A model generated the notes under the pieces. It saw only the letters and a list, made by a program, of their open reading frames with translations, had not been told where the DNA came from and ran no database searches. Shown piece after piece: positions 28,587 to 37,983 of a DNA stretch of 64,000 nt. The position numbers were made by a program, and so were the translations under genes. Source of the DNA: Planctomycetota bacterium (GTDB taxonomy: Bacteria; Planctomycetota; UBA8108; UBA1146); the NCBI GenBank assembly GCA_014240375.1, contig JAAZXB010000001.1, forward strand, positions 116,110-180,109, written 5' to 3'. Positions within the stretch are counted from its first letter, which is position 1. Every line of letters starts with the position of its first letter.

Positions 28587-30041
28587 CTAACCCTCCCGAC
28601 CAAAAACTTCGAGCCCCCGAAAACGACAGGCAGGCATCGCGTGTCCAACAAAGACCATCTGGTTCGGTTCACCCTTACCACAGTTGGGAGTCCCCCGGAC
28701 CTTCCAGGTCGCCGCATCGCCGACGGCATCGAGAGAGTTCCAGAAGGGGATGGTGGTACTGCGATAACCCGCATCCTTCACCCGCCCCTTCAGTTCACCA
28801 TTTTCGATCAAGCGTGCATCTTCCACGCCAAACTGAAACTTCCAGCGATGGTCGTCGATCGACCATGAGGAATTCACATCGAGCCAGATTCCTTTCTCAA
28901 CCGCGCCGATCAGTTGTTGCAGGGTGGAGTCTCCCGGTTCGACGTTGAGGTTCGCCATCCGGTCGATCGGAGGGCGGTTCCACGAGCACGCTCGAGAGAC
29001 CGCGATGGCATCATCTTTCCGATCGAGCCTCTGAGCACTGAGGGCTCCGCCGATCCCCCTGACCAGCAATCCATCCTTGATCAACGGCGTTTTCCGGGCC
29101 GGCAATCCCTCGTCATCAAAGCCTGCACTACAAACTTCCCCCTCGACGGTCGGATCGATGACCACGTTGAGGATTTCTGGTCCCCACCGAAGCGATCCCA
29201 GATCCTCGATCTTGACGAAACTGGTTCCTGCATAATTTCGTTCGTCACCGAGGATTCGATCCAGTTCCAGCGCATGGCCGATCGACTCGTGCACCTGGAG
29301 AACCATCTGCTCCGGGCCGATCACCGCATCCATCACGCCTGTGGGGCAGATCGGTGCCAGCAGGGTCTCGATGGCGTTGCTGCCGATGGTCTGCGGTAGA
29401 TCATCGAAGCCGCACCGATCGAGAACTTCGATTCCCCCCAGCTGGGCATCGCTGCGACCCCCATTGGTTCGCGACTGGACATCCTGGCCATCGGAAGCGA
29501 CCGCCTGGAGCCAGGGAATCACCCGGTCATGAATTTGATCGATCCGAACAGCGTCAGTGGTGACGATGGTGGTCTCGGTCCGTACTCTCCTCACCGAAGC
29601 GGTACGCTGCACGATTCGGTCATCGGTACGCAGACCCTGGCATGCAGATCGCACCCGATCGATGATCTGACTCTTCGAGACCCCTGACCAGGGCTGGTCG
29701 ATGGAGTGGCTCCATTCGCCGGACACTTCTGGCTTCGGAGCGGTGGAGAAGTCGATCACTCCTCTCGATCCACAGGCGCGAGCCCAGCGCTGTGCGACCC
29801 TCGCCGCCTGATACAGTCCTCCGAGTGACAGATCGCTGGTCGCCGCTACCCCCATTCCTTCTCCTTCGATCACGGTGACCATGGCACCGTGATCCTCGGA
29901 GATTGACGGGGGGAGCAGCACATCATCACGAACCGTGAAAGACTCTGTTACGCTCCGCACCATCCTGAGGCTACACCATGTCCCTCGCGGGGAGATGTTG
30001 CCGAGGAGTTGTACCGGATCGCTGATCTGTTCCTCGCTCAT
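28587..30041 (-). CDS. tldD: TldD-like metalloprotease
   Basis: VHESIGHALELDRILGDERNYAGTSFV contains the HExxxH signature. Confidence 0.88.
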   Translation of the reverse strand: MSEEQISDPVQLLGNISPRGTWCSLRMVRSVTESFTVRDDVLLPPSISEDHGAMVTVIEGEGMGVAATSDLSLGGLYQAARVAQRWARACGSRGVIDFSTAPKPEVSGEWSHSIDQPWSGVSKSQIIDRVRSACQGLRTDDRIVQRTASVRRVRTETTIVTTDAVRIDQIHDRVIPWLQAVASDGQDVQSRTNGGRSDAQLGGIEVLDRCGFDDLPQTIGSNAIETLLAPICPTGVMDAVIGPEQMVLQVHESIGHALELDRILGDERNYAGTSFVKIEDLGSLRWGPEILNVVIDPTVEGEVCSAGFDDEGLPARKTPLIKDGLLVRGIGGALSAQRLDRKDDAIAVSRACSWNRPPIDRMANLNVEPGDSTLQQLIGAVEKGIWLDVNSSWSIDDHRWKFQFGVEDARLIENGELKGRVKDAGYRSTTIPFWNSLDAVGDAATWKVRGTPNCGKGEPNQMVFVGHAMPACRFRGLEVFGREG

Positions 30042-31243
30042 CGAATTCTCTCCATCTCATCGGGCAATCTGGGGCCTTCGGGATCCCGCACCGGGATTCC
30101 GCCACGCAATACGGTCACCTCCACGCCCTGCTGCGCTGCGAGACCGTGGATCACCAGGTCCGCTCGATGATCCGAGCGGATCGCACCGCGCCTCGGGAGC
30201 CCTAGATCGGCAGCCGCATTGGCTGCGCCCAGCGCTGCAGTCACGGATGGGTCCCACCCGAGCCGCTTCGATGTTTTTGCGAGTGCTTCGGGTAACAGGG
30301 TCACGCTTCCTGCCAGAGTTCCATTTTCCAGAGTCGCTCTCGAGCCATCGGAACAAACCTCTTGCCCACAAAAACTCCCCGATGCGCTGCCCATTCCCGT
30401 CAGTGGCATCGCATCACTGACAGCCATCAGACCCGCTGTCCCCTTCATTCGCAGTGCCATCCTCACCATCTCATCATCGAGATGATGCCCATCGAGGATC
30501 ACCTCGCAGCGAACTCTCTCATCGAGGAGCAAGGCGGTCACTGGCCCGGGGTCCCGGTGATGGATCGAAGGCATGGCGTTGCACAGATGTGTACACCTCC
30601 GTGCTCCGGCATCGATGGCCGCAGCGGTCTGCTGTGCGGTGGCACAGGTATGGCCGATCGATCCACGGACTCCGACCGTTGCAAACTTACGCTGAACGTC
30701 CATCGGAACCTCTTCTGGAGCAAAGGTCATGATCCTCAACTGACCTCCAGCGCCATCGAGCAGCCGATCGAACAGCCCCTCGTCCCACGAGTGGATTCCA
30801 GCTTCTGGCAAGGCTCCCATCCGACCCGAGGAGACAAATGGACCCTCGAGGTGGATGCCCAGGATCGACCTGCTCAGTTCCATGGCGCGCGAACACTCTC
30901 GCAGCGCAGCGACCATCTCCTGCTCGGTACCGGGGACGATGGTCGGGTAGATGGTGGTGATTCCCATCGCCGCAAGATCTTCTGCACTCGCCGCGATCGC
31001 TTCGGCATCGGTTCTCGAAAAATCGGTGCCATTGACACCGTGGATGTGAGCATCGATCCATCCAGGGGTGACCCTGCGGCCACCCAGATCCCAGATTTCA
31101 TCTCCTGTGGCGCTGCCTGGCGGGGCCAGGTTGGCGATCACCGTTCCCTCGATGACCAGGTCTGCACGGATGATCCTGTCCGGCAAGACCGCCTCGGCAT
31201 CTCGAAGAACGATGCGCTGCAGAGAATCCTCTGGATTACTCAT
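30038..31243 (-). CDS. nagA: N-acetylglucosamine-6-phosphate deacetylase
   Basis: RVTPGWIDAHIHGVNGTDF, LGIHLEGPFVS, THLCNAMPSIHHRDPG, LMAVSDAMPLTGMG. Confidence 0.9.
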   Translation of the reverse strand: MSNPEDSLQRIVLRDAEAVLPDRIIRADLVIEGTVIANLAPPGSATGDEIWDLGGRRVTPGWIDAHIHGVNGTDFSRTDAEAIAASAEDLAAMGITTIYPTIVPGTEQEMVAALRECSRAMELSRSILGIHLEGPFVSSGRMGALPEAGIHSWDEGLFDRLLDGAGGQLRIMTFAPEEVPMDVQRKFATVGVRGSIGHTCATAQQTAAAIDAGARRCTHLCNAMPSIHHRDPGPVTALLLDERVRCEVILDGHHLDDEMVRMALRMKGTAGLMAVSDAMPLTGMGSASGSFCGQEVCSDGSRATLENGTLAGSVTLLPEALAKTSKRLGWDPSVTAALGAANAAADLGLPRRGAIRSDHRADLVIHGLAAQQGVEVTVLRGGIPVRDPEGPRLPDEMERIR

Positions 31244-32187
31244 CCTTCGCTACCTCCCCTCACATACTTCTCGGCACACATCGCGGCACCGATCCAGCCG
31301 GCTCGATTGCCGTGTTGCGCACGGACCACCTTCAGGTCTGCGCTTGCTTTTGGCAGTACTCGCGACCGAAGCTCCGATTCAATCAGTTCCAGTTGCCTCG
31401 GACGTGCATCGATGATTCCTCCTCCGATCACCACCACATCGGGATTGAGCAGATGCAACGCACTCATCATCCCCGCTCCCAGTGCGTGTGCACCTTCATC
31501 GAGAATCTGATTGGCAAGGGCGTCTCCGGCGATCCCCGCCTGCACCAGTTGCGAGACTCCCGGGGATTCATCGAGGTCTCTTCTTCGACCCCACTCCGCC
31601 GCCATGCCCCAACCCCCGGCATACGCCTCGACGCATCCGACCAGACCGCAATTACAGGAACGTCCCGATCGCTCCAGGATGATGTGGCCCAGTTCCATCG
31701 CCCCACCGGAGGGACCGCGCAACAGTTCCCCATCGATGACGGCTCCTCCCCCGATCCCGGTTCCGACCGTAGCCAGCAGCAGAGTTCGAGCTCCGATTCC
31801 AGCTCCGGTGCAGTACTCCCCCCACGCCGCGGAGTTGGCATCATTTTCGACCACCGCCGGAACATCGAATCGATCGCGCAAGAAACCGACGATGTCGGTA
31901 CCGTGCCACCCCCCCAGGTTGGCCACTGGAAAGCGGATGATGCCGCTGACTGGATCGACCACCCCGGGTGTTCCCAGGCCGATGGCCGCCACTTCACCGG
32001 GATGGGCGGAGGCCTCGAGCAAGGCCTCATCGACGGCCGCTGCGAGGGCCTCGAGGATCGCTTTTTGACCCAGATGGGCCTGGCTGGGTCGCCGATCGGA
32101 CCACACCACCTCGCCACGCTGGTTACACAGGCCGACCTTGACCTCGGTACCCCCGAGATCGAGGCCGACAAAAAATGAAACAGACAT
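31240..32187 (-). CDS. ROK-family sugar kinase (glucokinase-like)
   Basis: FVGLDLGGTEVKVGL, VENDANSAAWGEYCTGAG, GTGIGGGAVIDGELLRG, CNCGLVGCVEAYAGG zinc motif; start 32187 preferred. Confidence 0.92.
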   Translation of the reverse strand: MSVSFFVGLDLGGTEVKVGLCNQRGEVVWSDRRPSQAHLGQKAILEALAAAVDEALLEASAHPGEVAAIGLGTPGVVDPVSGIIRFPVANLGGWHGTDIVGFLRDRFDVPAVVENDANSAAWGEYCTGAGIGARTLLLATVGTGIGGGAVIDGELLRGPSGGAMELGHIILERSGRSCNCGLVGCVEAYAGGWGMAAEWGRRRDLDESPGVSQLVQAGIAGDALANQILDEGAHALGAGMMSALHLLNPDVVVIGGGIIDARPRQLELIESELRSRVLPKASADLKVVRAQHGNRAGWIGAAMCAEKYVRGGSEG

Positions 32188-32256
32188 GGTCCTCCAGGCC
32201 GGTACGGTGGGCCGGCTGAGCCCAGCATCGCTTGCCCGAAGCGGCGAAGCAAGCCG

Positions 32257-32284
32257 GCCTTGTCGAGCCCGCCTTGTCGAGCCC
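32257..32284. repeat. 14-bp perfect tandem duplication (gccttgtcgagccc x2), intergenic
   Basis: Direct reading. Confidence 0.95.
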
Positions 32285-32339
32285 AGCGAAAGATGGAACC
32301 GGAGTCCGATTCGATGGACAATCTCAACGGAGGTCACAG

Positions 32340-32690
32340 ATGCCTGGTACGCCTGATCCACAACAGAACCGCCCGGACGATGGAGGCAGCGGGATCCAGC
32401 GCTGGATCGATCGTTATCGCGCCGATCACAATCACCCGCTCAACCACCTCACTCATTTCATCGGGATCCCGGCCATCGTCGTCTCCCTGGTGGTGGTCTT
32501 CTTCGACTGGCAGTGGGGTGTGGGACTCTTCGTCGGCGGTTGGATCCTCCAGTTCATCGGCCATGGAATCGAGGGTAATCGTCCATCCTTCATGAAAGAT
32601 CCTCGATTTCTGCTGATCGGCCCCCTGTTCATCCTGCAGGAAGGCTTTCGTAAATTGAGCCGAAGACAGTCACCACCAGCAAAGAAATGA
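32340..32690 (+). CDS. Mpo1/YGL010w-like (DUF962) membrane protein
   Basis: WIDRYRADHNHPLNHLTHFIGIPAIVVSLVVV...GWILQFIGHGIEGNRPSFMKDPRFLLIGPLFI; ggagg RBS. Confidence 0.88.
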   Translation: MPGTPDPQQNRPDDGGSGIQRWIDRYRADHNHPLNHLTHFIGIPAIVVSLVVVFFDWQWGVGLFVGGWILQFIGHGIEGNRPSFMKDPRFLLIGPLFILQEGFRKLSRRQSPPAKK

Positions 32691-35287
32691 ACCCGATGCG
32701 ATCACCCCTGATGAATCCGATGATCCCGGCGCTATCGATGATCCTGCTGTGCACCTTACTGCCAGCGCAGAATGGAGATCGCAAGGGAGAAACACAGGCA
32801 GAAAACTGGCGCCAATGGGATATTCCAGCCGCTCCTGTCCTGACACCGGATCAGGCGCTGGATTCATTCGAGGTCGCCGCTGGTTTCCACGTCGAACTGG
32901 CCGCATCCGAGCCACAGGTGGTAGACCCCATCGCCATCGCCTGGGACGAAAAGGGGCGATTGTGGGCGGTGGAGTTGAGAGCCTACATGCGCACCGTCGA
33001 TGGAGACGGCGAGACCGATCCTCTGGGACAGGTGGTGGTGCTGGAGGATCGCGACCAGGATGGATTTTTCGAGCGCAGTACCGTGTTCCTCGATGAACTG
33101 GTCAGTCCTCGAGCCATCTCCATCGTCGAGGGTGGTGTGCTGATCGCTGAACCACCGCACCTCTGGTACTGTCGAGACCTCGATGGAGATCTCCGATCAG
33201 ACATCCAGACCGAAGTCGCTCGCTATGGTGATGCCAATCCAAATGTGGTGGAGCACACCGAAAGTGCCTTGCTACGCACCGTCGATAACTGGTTCTACAA
33301 CTCCAAGAGCAGCCGCCGATTTCGCTTCGACGTGATCGACGGAAAACCGCAGATCGTCACGGGTAAGAGTGCCTTCCGGGGTCAATGGGGTCTCGCCCAG
33401 GACGACCAGGGGCGCCTCTATTTCAACCACAACTCGACCTGGCTTCTCGCCGACCCGCTCCCCACCGAGTTGCTACTTCGCAACCCCAACTGCGGCAAAC
33501 CAGTGGGCCAGCCGGGTCGATCGGGGCACCGAGTGATCAGTGACCAGTCGACCTGGCCGGTGCGCATCAACCCAGGCATCAATCGCGGCTACCAGCCAGG
33601 GATGCTGAGAGAAGATGGACGACTTCGCCGCAACACATCGGCAGCCGGTTTGACCATCTTCCGTAGCCACAGCTGGGGAGACGAATGGAATGGTGTCGCG
33701 TTCGTCGCCGAGACCACCGGCAACCTGGTCGCAGCATTCCGCTTACGAGAGCAAGGCTCACGCATCACCGGAGAACAGTTGACCTTCCCCCACGACCAGT
33801 ATGTTCAGCAGGCTTTTCTCGGTTCCACCGATGAACGGTTCCGACCCGTGGATGTCGAGGTCGGCCCCGATGGCAACCTGTATGTCGTCGACATCTATCG
33901 CGGTGTCGTCCAGCACCGCCAGTTCGTCACCTCGTATCTACGCAAGCAGGTCGAGGAACGGAAACTGGAACAACCCGTCGGCCTCGGACGAATCTGGCGA
34001 ATCGTCGCAGACGATCCGCCGGCGCAAGTCGAACCGCTGGCATTGCTCGCAGGAGAAGCCGGGCGCATCCGAGCCCTCAGCCATCCAGTCGGCTGGGTGC
34101 GAGATCAAGCCCAACGACTACTGGTCGAGGCGGGAAGTTCAGCACCTGTGAAAGAGTTGAAGCAACTCGCCAGTTCCATCGACTCACTGGCGACCGGCCG
34201 ACTCCATGCCCTGTGGACCCTGAGTGGACTGAATGCCCTCGATGGCGCACTGCTGAGTCGTGCCCTGGAGGATCCCGACGAGGCGGTGAGGCGCGCCGCC
34301 TGTCGGATCATCGCCGAACCGACGCCGATCGCTGAACCCGATGTAGCCCCACTGGTCGCAGCACTCGCTGCCAACACGGCACAACTCTCCGAGATCGAGA
34401 AGATCCACCGGGTGCTGGCACTGGGCGCCTTTCCCGACCACCCCATGGCGCTCGCTGCGTTGCTCGACATCCTGCGGCGAGATGGAACCAACGCCAACAT
34501 CCGCATGGCGGCGCTCAGTGGCTGGAACGATTACCAGATCGAGCGGATCGGACGCCTGCTGGGCGACCACATCGATTCATTTCCCGGGCGCGAAGCGCTG
34601 CTGAGGGAAACCACTCGATCGGCTCTGAGATCCCACCCCTCCTCCCTCGGCTTGCTGCTCGATTCCCTCGATGATCTCGAGAGCGCAGATCCGCGGCTGA
34701 CCGCGATGCTCGGGGCGATCCGTGTCACCACCGACGACCAGCGCTGGAAGGCTCCCGTACTCGCCACCATCCCACCGCTTCTGCAACGGAAGGATCTGGC
34801 GGGATCTGCCGCGACCGATGCCGCGGCGATCGTCACCCGGCTCACCTTCGATCCGTCGTCACTGCCGAAGGTGACCCCGTGGACCGAACAACAACGGCGC
34901 CTCGCCAGCCACGGAGCGGCAGCCTTTGCCTCCTCCTGTGCCCTCTGTCACGGACCCGCGGGAAGGGGCCAGCCCGCTCTCGGCCCGTCGCTGATCGACA
35001 GTCAGTGGTTACTGGGAGAGGAGAGCATCCCCATCCGACTGGTGCTGGATGGGCTCTCCGGTCCCGTCGAGGTCGCTGGAGAAGTGTGGGACATCACGAT
35101 GCCTGGCCACCGAGAGAACCCACTGCTCGACGACGAGGGGATCGCCGCACTATTGACCTGGGCGAGACGACAGTGGGGCCATGGTGCCTCCCCCATCGAT
35201 CCCAAGAGCGTTTCCGAACTGCGCCTCCTGACCTCCGGACGCACGCTGCCATGGACGGTCGAGACGCTGAAGGAGGATCCTCGATGA
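32687..35287 (+). CDS. PVC-type haem-binding CxxCH protein / membrane-bound dehydrogenase domain protein
   Basis: MAWDEKGRLW-type propeller (IAIAWDEKGRLWAVELRAYMRT), HEAT-like middle, C-terminal CALCHGPAGRGQPALGPSL. Confidence 0.9.
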   Translation: MNPMRSPLMNPMIPALSMILLCTLLPAQNGDRKGETQAENWRQWDIPAAPVLTPDQALDSFEVAAGFHVELAASEPQVVDPIAIAWDEKGRLWAVELRAYMRTVDGDGETDPLGQVVVLEDRDQDGFFERSTVFLDELVSPRAISIVEGGVLIAEPPHLWYCRDLDGDLRSDIQTEVARYGDANPNVVEHTESALLRTVDNWFYNSKSSRRFRFDVIDGKPQIVTGKSAFRGQWGLAQDDQGRLYFNHNSTWLLADPLPTELLLRNPNCGKPVGQPGRSGHRVISDQSTWPVRINPGINRGYQPGMLREDGRLRRNTSAAGLTIFRSHSWGDEWNGVAFVAETTGNLVAAFRLREQGSRITGEQLTFPHDQYVQQAFLGSTDERFRPVDVEVGPDGNLYVVDIYRGVVQHRQFVTSYLRKQVEERKLEQPVGLGRIWRIVADDPPAQVEPLALLAGEAGRIRALSHPVGWVRDQAQRLLVEAGSSAPVKELKQLASSIDSLATGRLHALWTLSGLNALDGALLSRALEDPDEAVRRAACRIIAEPTPIAEPDVAPLVAALAANTAQLSEIEKIHRVLALGAFPDHPMALAALLDILRRDGTNANIRMAALSGWNDYQIERIGRLLGDHIDSFPGREALLRETTRSALRSHPSSLGLLLDSLDDLESADPRLTAMLGAIRVTTDDQRWKAPVLATIPPLLQRKDLAGSAATDAAAIVTRLTFDPSSLPKVTPWTEQQRRLASHGAAAFASSCALCHGPAGRGQPALGPSLIDSQWLLGEESIPIRLVLDGLSGPVEVAGEVWDITMPGHRENPLLDDEGIAALLTWARRQWGHGASPIDPKSVSELRLLTSGRTLPWTVETLKEDPR

Positions 35288-36447
35288 AGTTTCTCTGGCT
35301 CCCCATGCTGCTGATCGTGGGATCCTTTCCCTGCGCCGATTCTCCCGCCCCTACCGGCCAGGAAGATCCCGCGGCAGTGCCCTGGGAATCGCTCATGCCG
35401 CCGCAAGACCTCAGTGGCTGGAAGATCGTCGGCGGCACCGCTTCCTACCGCATCGAAGATTCGCAGCTGATCGGTCAAAGTACTGCCGGAAGTCCCAACA
35501 CCTGGCTCGTCACCGAACGACACTTCGGTGACTTCGAACTGGAGTACGAGTTCCTCTGCGATCCGTCCCTCAATTCCGGCGTGCAGATTCGCAGTGAAGC
35601 CAGCGGCGGGATGGCCCGCGGATTTCAGGTGGAGATCGATGTCGATGATCGGCGCCAGCGTTACTGGAGTGCCGGACTCTACGAGGAGGGGGACCGGGGC
35701 TGGATCGACAGCCTCGAGGACAACCCACAGGCGCGGGCCGTTCACAAACCTGACGACTGGAATCGTGTCCGCGTCGTGGCGGTGGGAGCGCACCTGCAGA
35801 CCTGGCTCAACGGGGTTGCCGCGGCGGAGGTGTTCGACACCCGACGGCTCAGTGGATTCATCGGACTCCAGGTTCACGGGGTGGGAAACCGCCAGGAGCC
35901 GCTGGAGATCCGCTGGCGTGGTTTACGGGTGAGAGATCTCGGCTCCCACCACTGGAGCGTCCTGAAACCACCGACCGATTCCGACTGGGTGGAAACGATC
36001 ACCCTGCCGCAGGGCTGCTCCACATTCCGTCTCGAGGTGACGGCGGAGAAGGATGCCGAGCCGCTGGGAATCCATTGGGGGGATGGGGAGACCCGTTCGG
36101 TCAGTTTCCACTTCTCCGACAAATCCATCGATTACTCCTACCGGGGAAAGGATGGGGTGGATCCGGCAGGAGACACCCTCCATGGCCCCTTCGGAACGGG
36201 TCAGATCGGATTCCGCGGTCGCTTCCAGGTCTTCAGCGGGTCCCCCGAGAGGAGTTCCCTGGTGGTCAGCGACGGCAGGGATCGACTGCTGCTGGAGATC
36301 CCCGGCCCGGCAGGTGGCGGTCAGATCCGCCTGAGCAAGAGGCGTAGCAGGATTCAGCGGATCGAAGTGCTGATCCCCAGAATTTGTGCCGAAAAGCCGC
36401 AACAGAAGACCCCGGAAGGCGTTGCACCGAAAACTCCTCCCCGGTAG
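35284..36447 (+). CDS. DUF1080 (3-keto-disaccharide hydrolase-like) secreted protein
   Basis: DLSGWKIVGGTASYRIEDSQLIGQS...FGDFELEYEFLCDPSLNSGVQIRS; ATGA overlap with upstream gene sets start at 35284. Confidence 0.88.
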   Translation: MKFLWLPMLLIVGSFPCADSPAPTGQEDPAAVPWESLMPPQDLSGWKIVGGTASYRIEDSQLIGQSTAGSPNTWLVTERHFGDFELEYEFLCDPSLNSGVQIRSEASGGMARGFQVEIDVDDRRQRYWSAGLYEEGDRGWIDSLEDNPQARAVHKPDDWNRVRVVAVGAHLQTWLNGVAAAEVFDTRRLSGFIGLQVHGVGNRQEPLEIRWRGLRVRDLGSHHWSVLKPPTDSDWVETITLPQGCSTFRLEVTAEKDAEPLGIHWGDGETRSVSFHFSDKSIDYSYRGKDGVDPAGDTLHGPFGTGQIGFRGRFQVFSGSPERSSLVVSDGRDRLLLEIPGPAGGGQIRLSKRRSRIQRIEVLIPRICAEKPQQKTPEGVAPKTPPR

Positions 36448-36482
36448 ACTTCGGGCTTCGGACAAACCCCACGGAGGTCGAG

Positions 36483-36620
36483 ATGAAGGTCAAGATTCGC
36501 AAGAGCGGCATCAAGCGCAAGAAGCAGGGCTTCCGTGCCCGGATGCGCACCAAGGCTGGTCGCAAGCAGATCAATGCTCGCCGTCGTCGGGGAAGCTCCC
36601 GCATGACCGCCTGGAGCTAA
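36483..36620 (+). CDS. rpmH: Large ribosomal subunit protein bL34
   Basis: MKVKIRKSGIKRKKQGFRARMRTKAGRKQINARRRRGSSRMTAWS; GFRARMxTKxGRKxxxxRRxxGR core; ggagg upstream. Confidence 0.85.
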   Translation: MKVKIRKSGIKRKKQGFRARMRTKAGRKQINARRRRGSSRMTAWS

Positions 36621-36726
36621 CTGCCAGCAAGTTCTTCATAGCACTAGTTCACCCACCGATCACCGACCGATCAATGGCAAGTGACTGCTGCGTTTGGCGC
36701 AGATTTTAACCGATCCCCATCCCAGC

Positions 36727-36758
36727 TGCATCCATCTGCTACTGCATCCATCTGCTGC
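36727..36758. repeat. 16-bp near-perfect tandem duplication (tgcatccatctgctac/gc), intergenic
   Basis: Direct reading. Confidence 0.92.
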
Positions 36759-36988
36759 CGTGTCGATCTGCGAAGTCGATCTCTCGATGCGACAGTTCGC
36801 ACATCTCGCACACCCCACCTCCCGTGACCAAATGCCAGCCGTGAAATCAGCGGTGTAGATCCACACTTCGAGGACGAGTTTCAATTGCGGAGGCGACCGG
36901 GAATCATCACGGGTGACCGTTGAGTTGCCCCTGCTCGTGGATGGCTCGCCCGCATCTCATCGCCTCAAAGCGGCAGCATCAGGAAGCA

Positions 36989-37014
36989 GCCTGAGGACGC
37001 TGCCTGAGGACGCT
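36989..37014. repeat. 13-bp perfect tandem duplication (gcctgaggacgct x2), intergenic
   Basis: Direct reading. Confidence 0.95.
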
Positions 37015-37031
37015 GCGTGCTGGCGGAGCCA

Positions 37032-37934
37032 TCAGCGGGTCAGATCGCTCAAAAACTGCTGACGAGGGTCGTCCCCATTCATGCAACAGAGATCCTTGAC
37101 CAGTTGGCGGATCGACGCTTCGGCGATGGCATCTCTCGCCTCCAGCAGGGTCCCCTGGTCACCGGGGATTTCGATCTCAGGAATCCACCCGAGATAGCGT
37201 GGCAATCTGCTGGTCACGATCTCTGAGATGTCTTTCCGGATGGAAGCCCATCGTTCCAGATCATTCACCAGGCTCTTGCAGACACTCTGCGCCATACCTT
37301 CATCCTCGGCCTTGTTGGCGACGATCCAGTTGGCAGTGACCCGGTCAGGGTTGTGCTTATCCTCGTCCAGATCGTAGAAGTGGAGCATCTTCAACAAACT
37401 GACCGCGTCAGCCCGAAGGGTGTCCTCTTCGCCGGTGATGACCACTCGATCATCTGCCATCATGCAGAAATCGCAGACATTTCCATCGATCCCTGCACGG
37501 GTATCGAGCACCACCACATCATAGGATGAGGATCGGTCCAACTGACTGAACTGGTCCAGTATCGCCTTGAATTGATTGTAGAATTGTTGCTGACCCTGAT
37601 CGTCCCAGTTGCCGAAACTCCTCAAATTGGAATCACCCAAACTGCTGAGAACCGAGAATCTACCGCCTTCAACACTTCGGGTGCCGATCGACTCCACCTC
37701 GATCAAGGCGGACTTGAGCTTTTCTGGCTGAGCCAGCGCTCGTTGAAGGGTACGCTTCTGGCCCTTGCTCTTCAGGCCCAGTTTGGTGTGGACATTTGGC
37801 GTACCCAGATCGGCATCAATCAGGGCAACTTTTTTGCCCATTCTCGCCAGTTCTCGGCAAAACAGAATCGAGAACACGGTCTTTCCCGCACCCCCTTTTC
37901 CCCCGGTACTCGCAATAATTTGTGGTCGAGACAT
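37032..37934 (-). CDS. MinD/ParA-like deviant Walker A ATPase
   Basis: IIASTGGKGGAGKTVFSILFCRELARMGKKVALIDADLGTPN; DVVVLDTRAGID. Confidence 0.9.
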   Translation of the reverse strand: MSRPQIIASTGGKGGAGKTVFSILFCRELARMGKKVALIDADLGTPNVHTKLGLKSKGQKRTLQRALAQPEKLKSALIEVESIGTRSVEGGRFSVLSSLGDSNLRSFGNWDDQGQQQFYNQFKAILDQFSQLDRSSSYDVVVLDTRAGIDGNVCDFCMMADDRVVITGEEDTLRADAVSLLKMLHFYDLDEDKHNPDRVTANWIVANKAEDEGMAQSVCKSLVNDLERWASIRKDISEIVTSRLPRYLGWIPEIEIPGDQGTLLEARDAIAEASIRQLVKDLCCMNGDDPRQQFLSDLTR

Positions 37935-37983
37935 CGATCTCGCTCTCTTTCATCGATAGGGCGCGGGACTCATCATGCACCGC

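Noticed and set aside
30362-31510. 382-aa plus-strand ORF
   Set aside because: Antisense to nagA and the ROK kinase; no family signature.
34879-35283. N-terminal extension of the DUF1080 ORF
   Set aside because: Overlaps the conserved CxxCH end of the PVC-type gene; ATGA overlap and signal peptide support start at 35284.
37032-37934. ParA-like gene as a chromosome/plasmid partition locus
   Set aside because: No adjacent parB or parS-like repeats; neighbour is the FHA-protease fusion instead.
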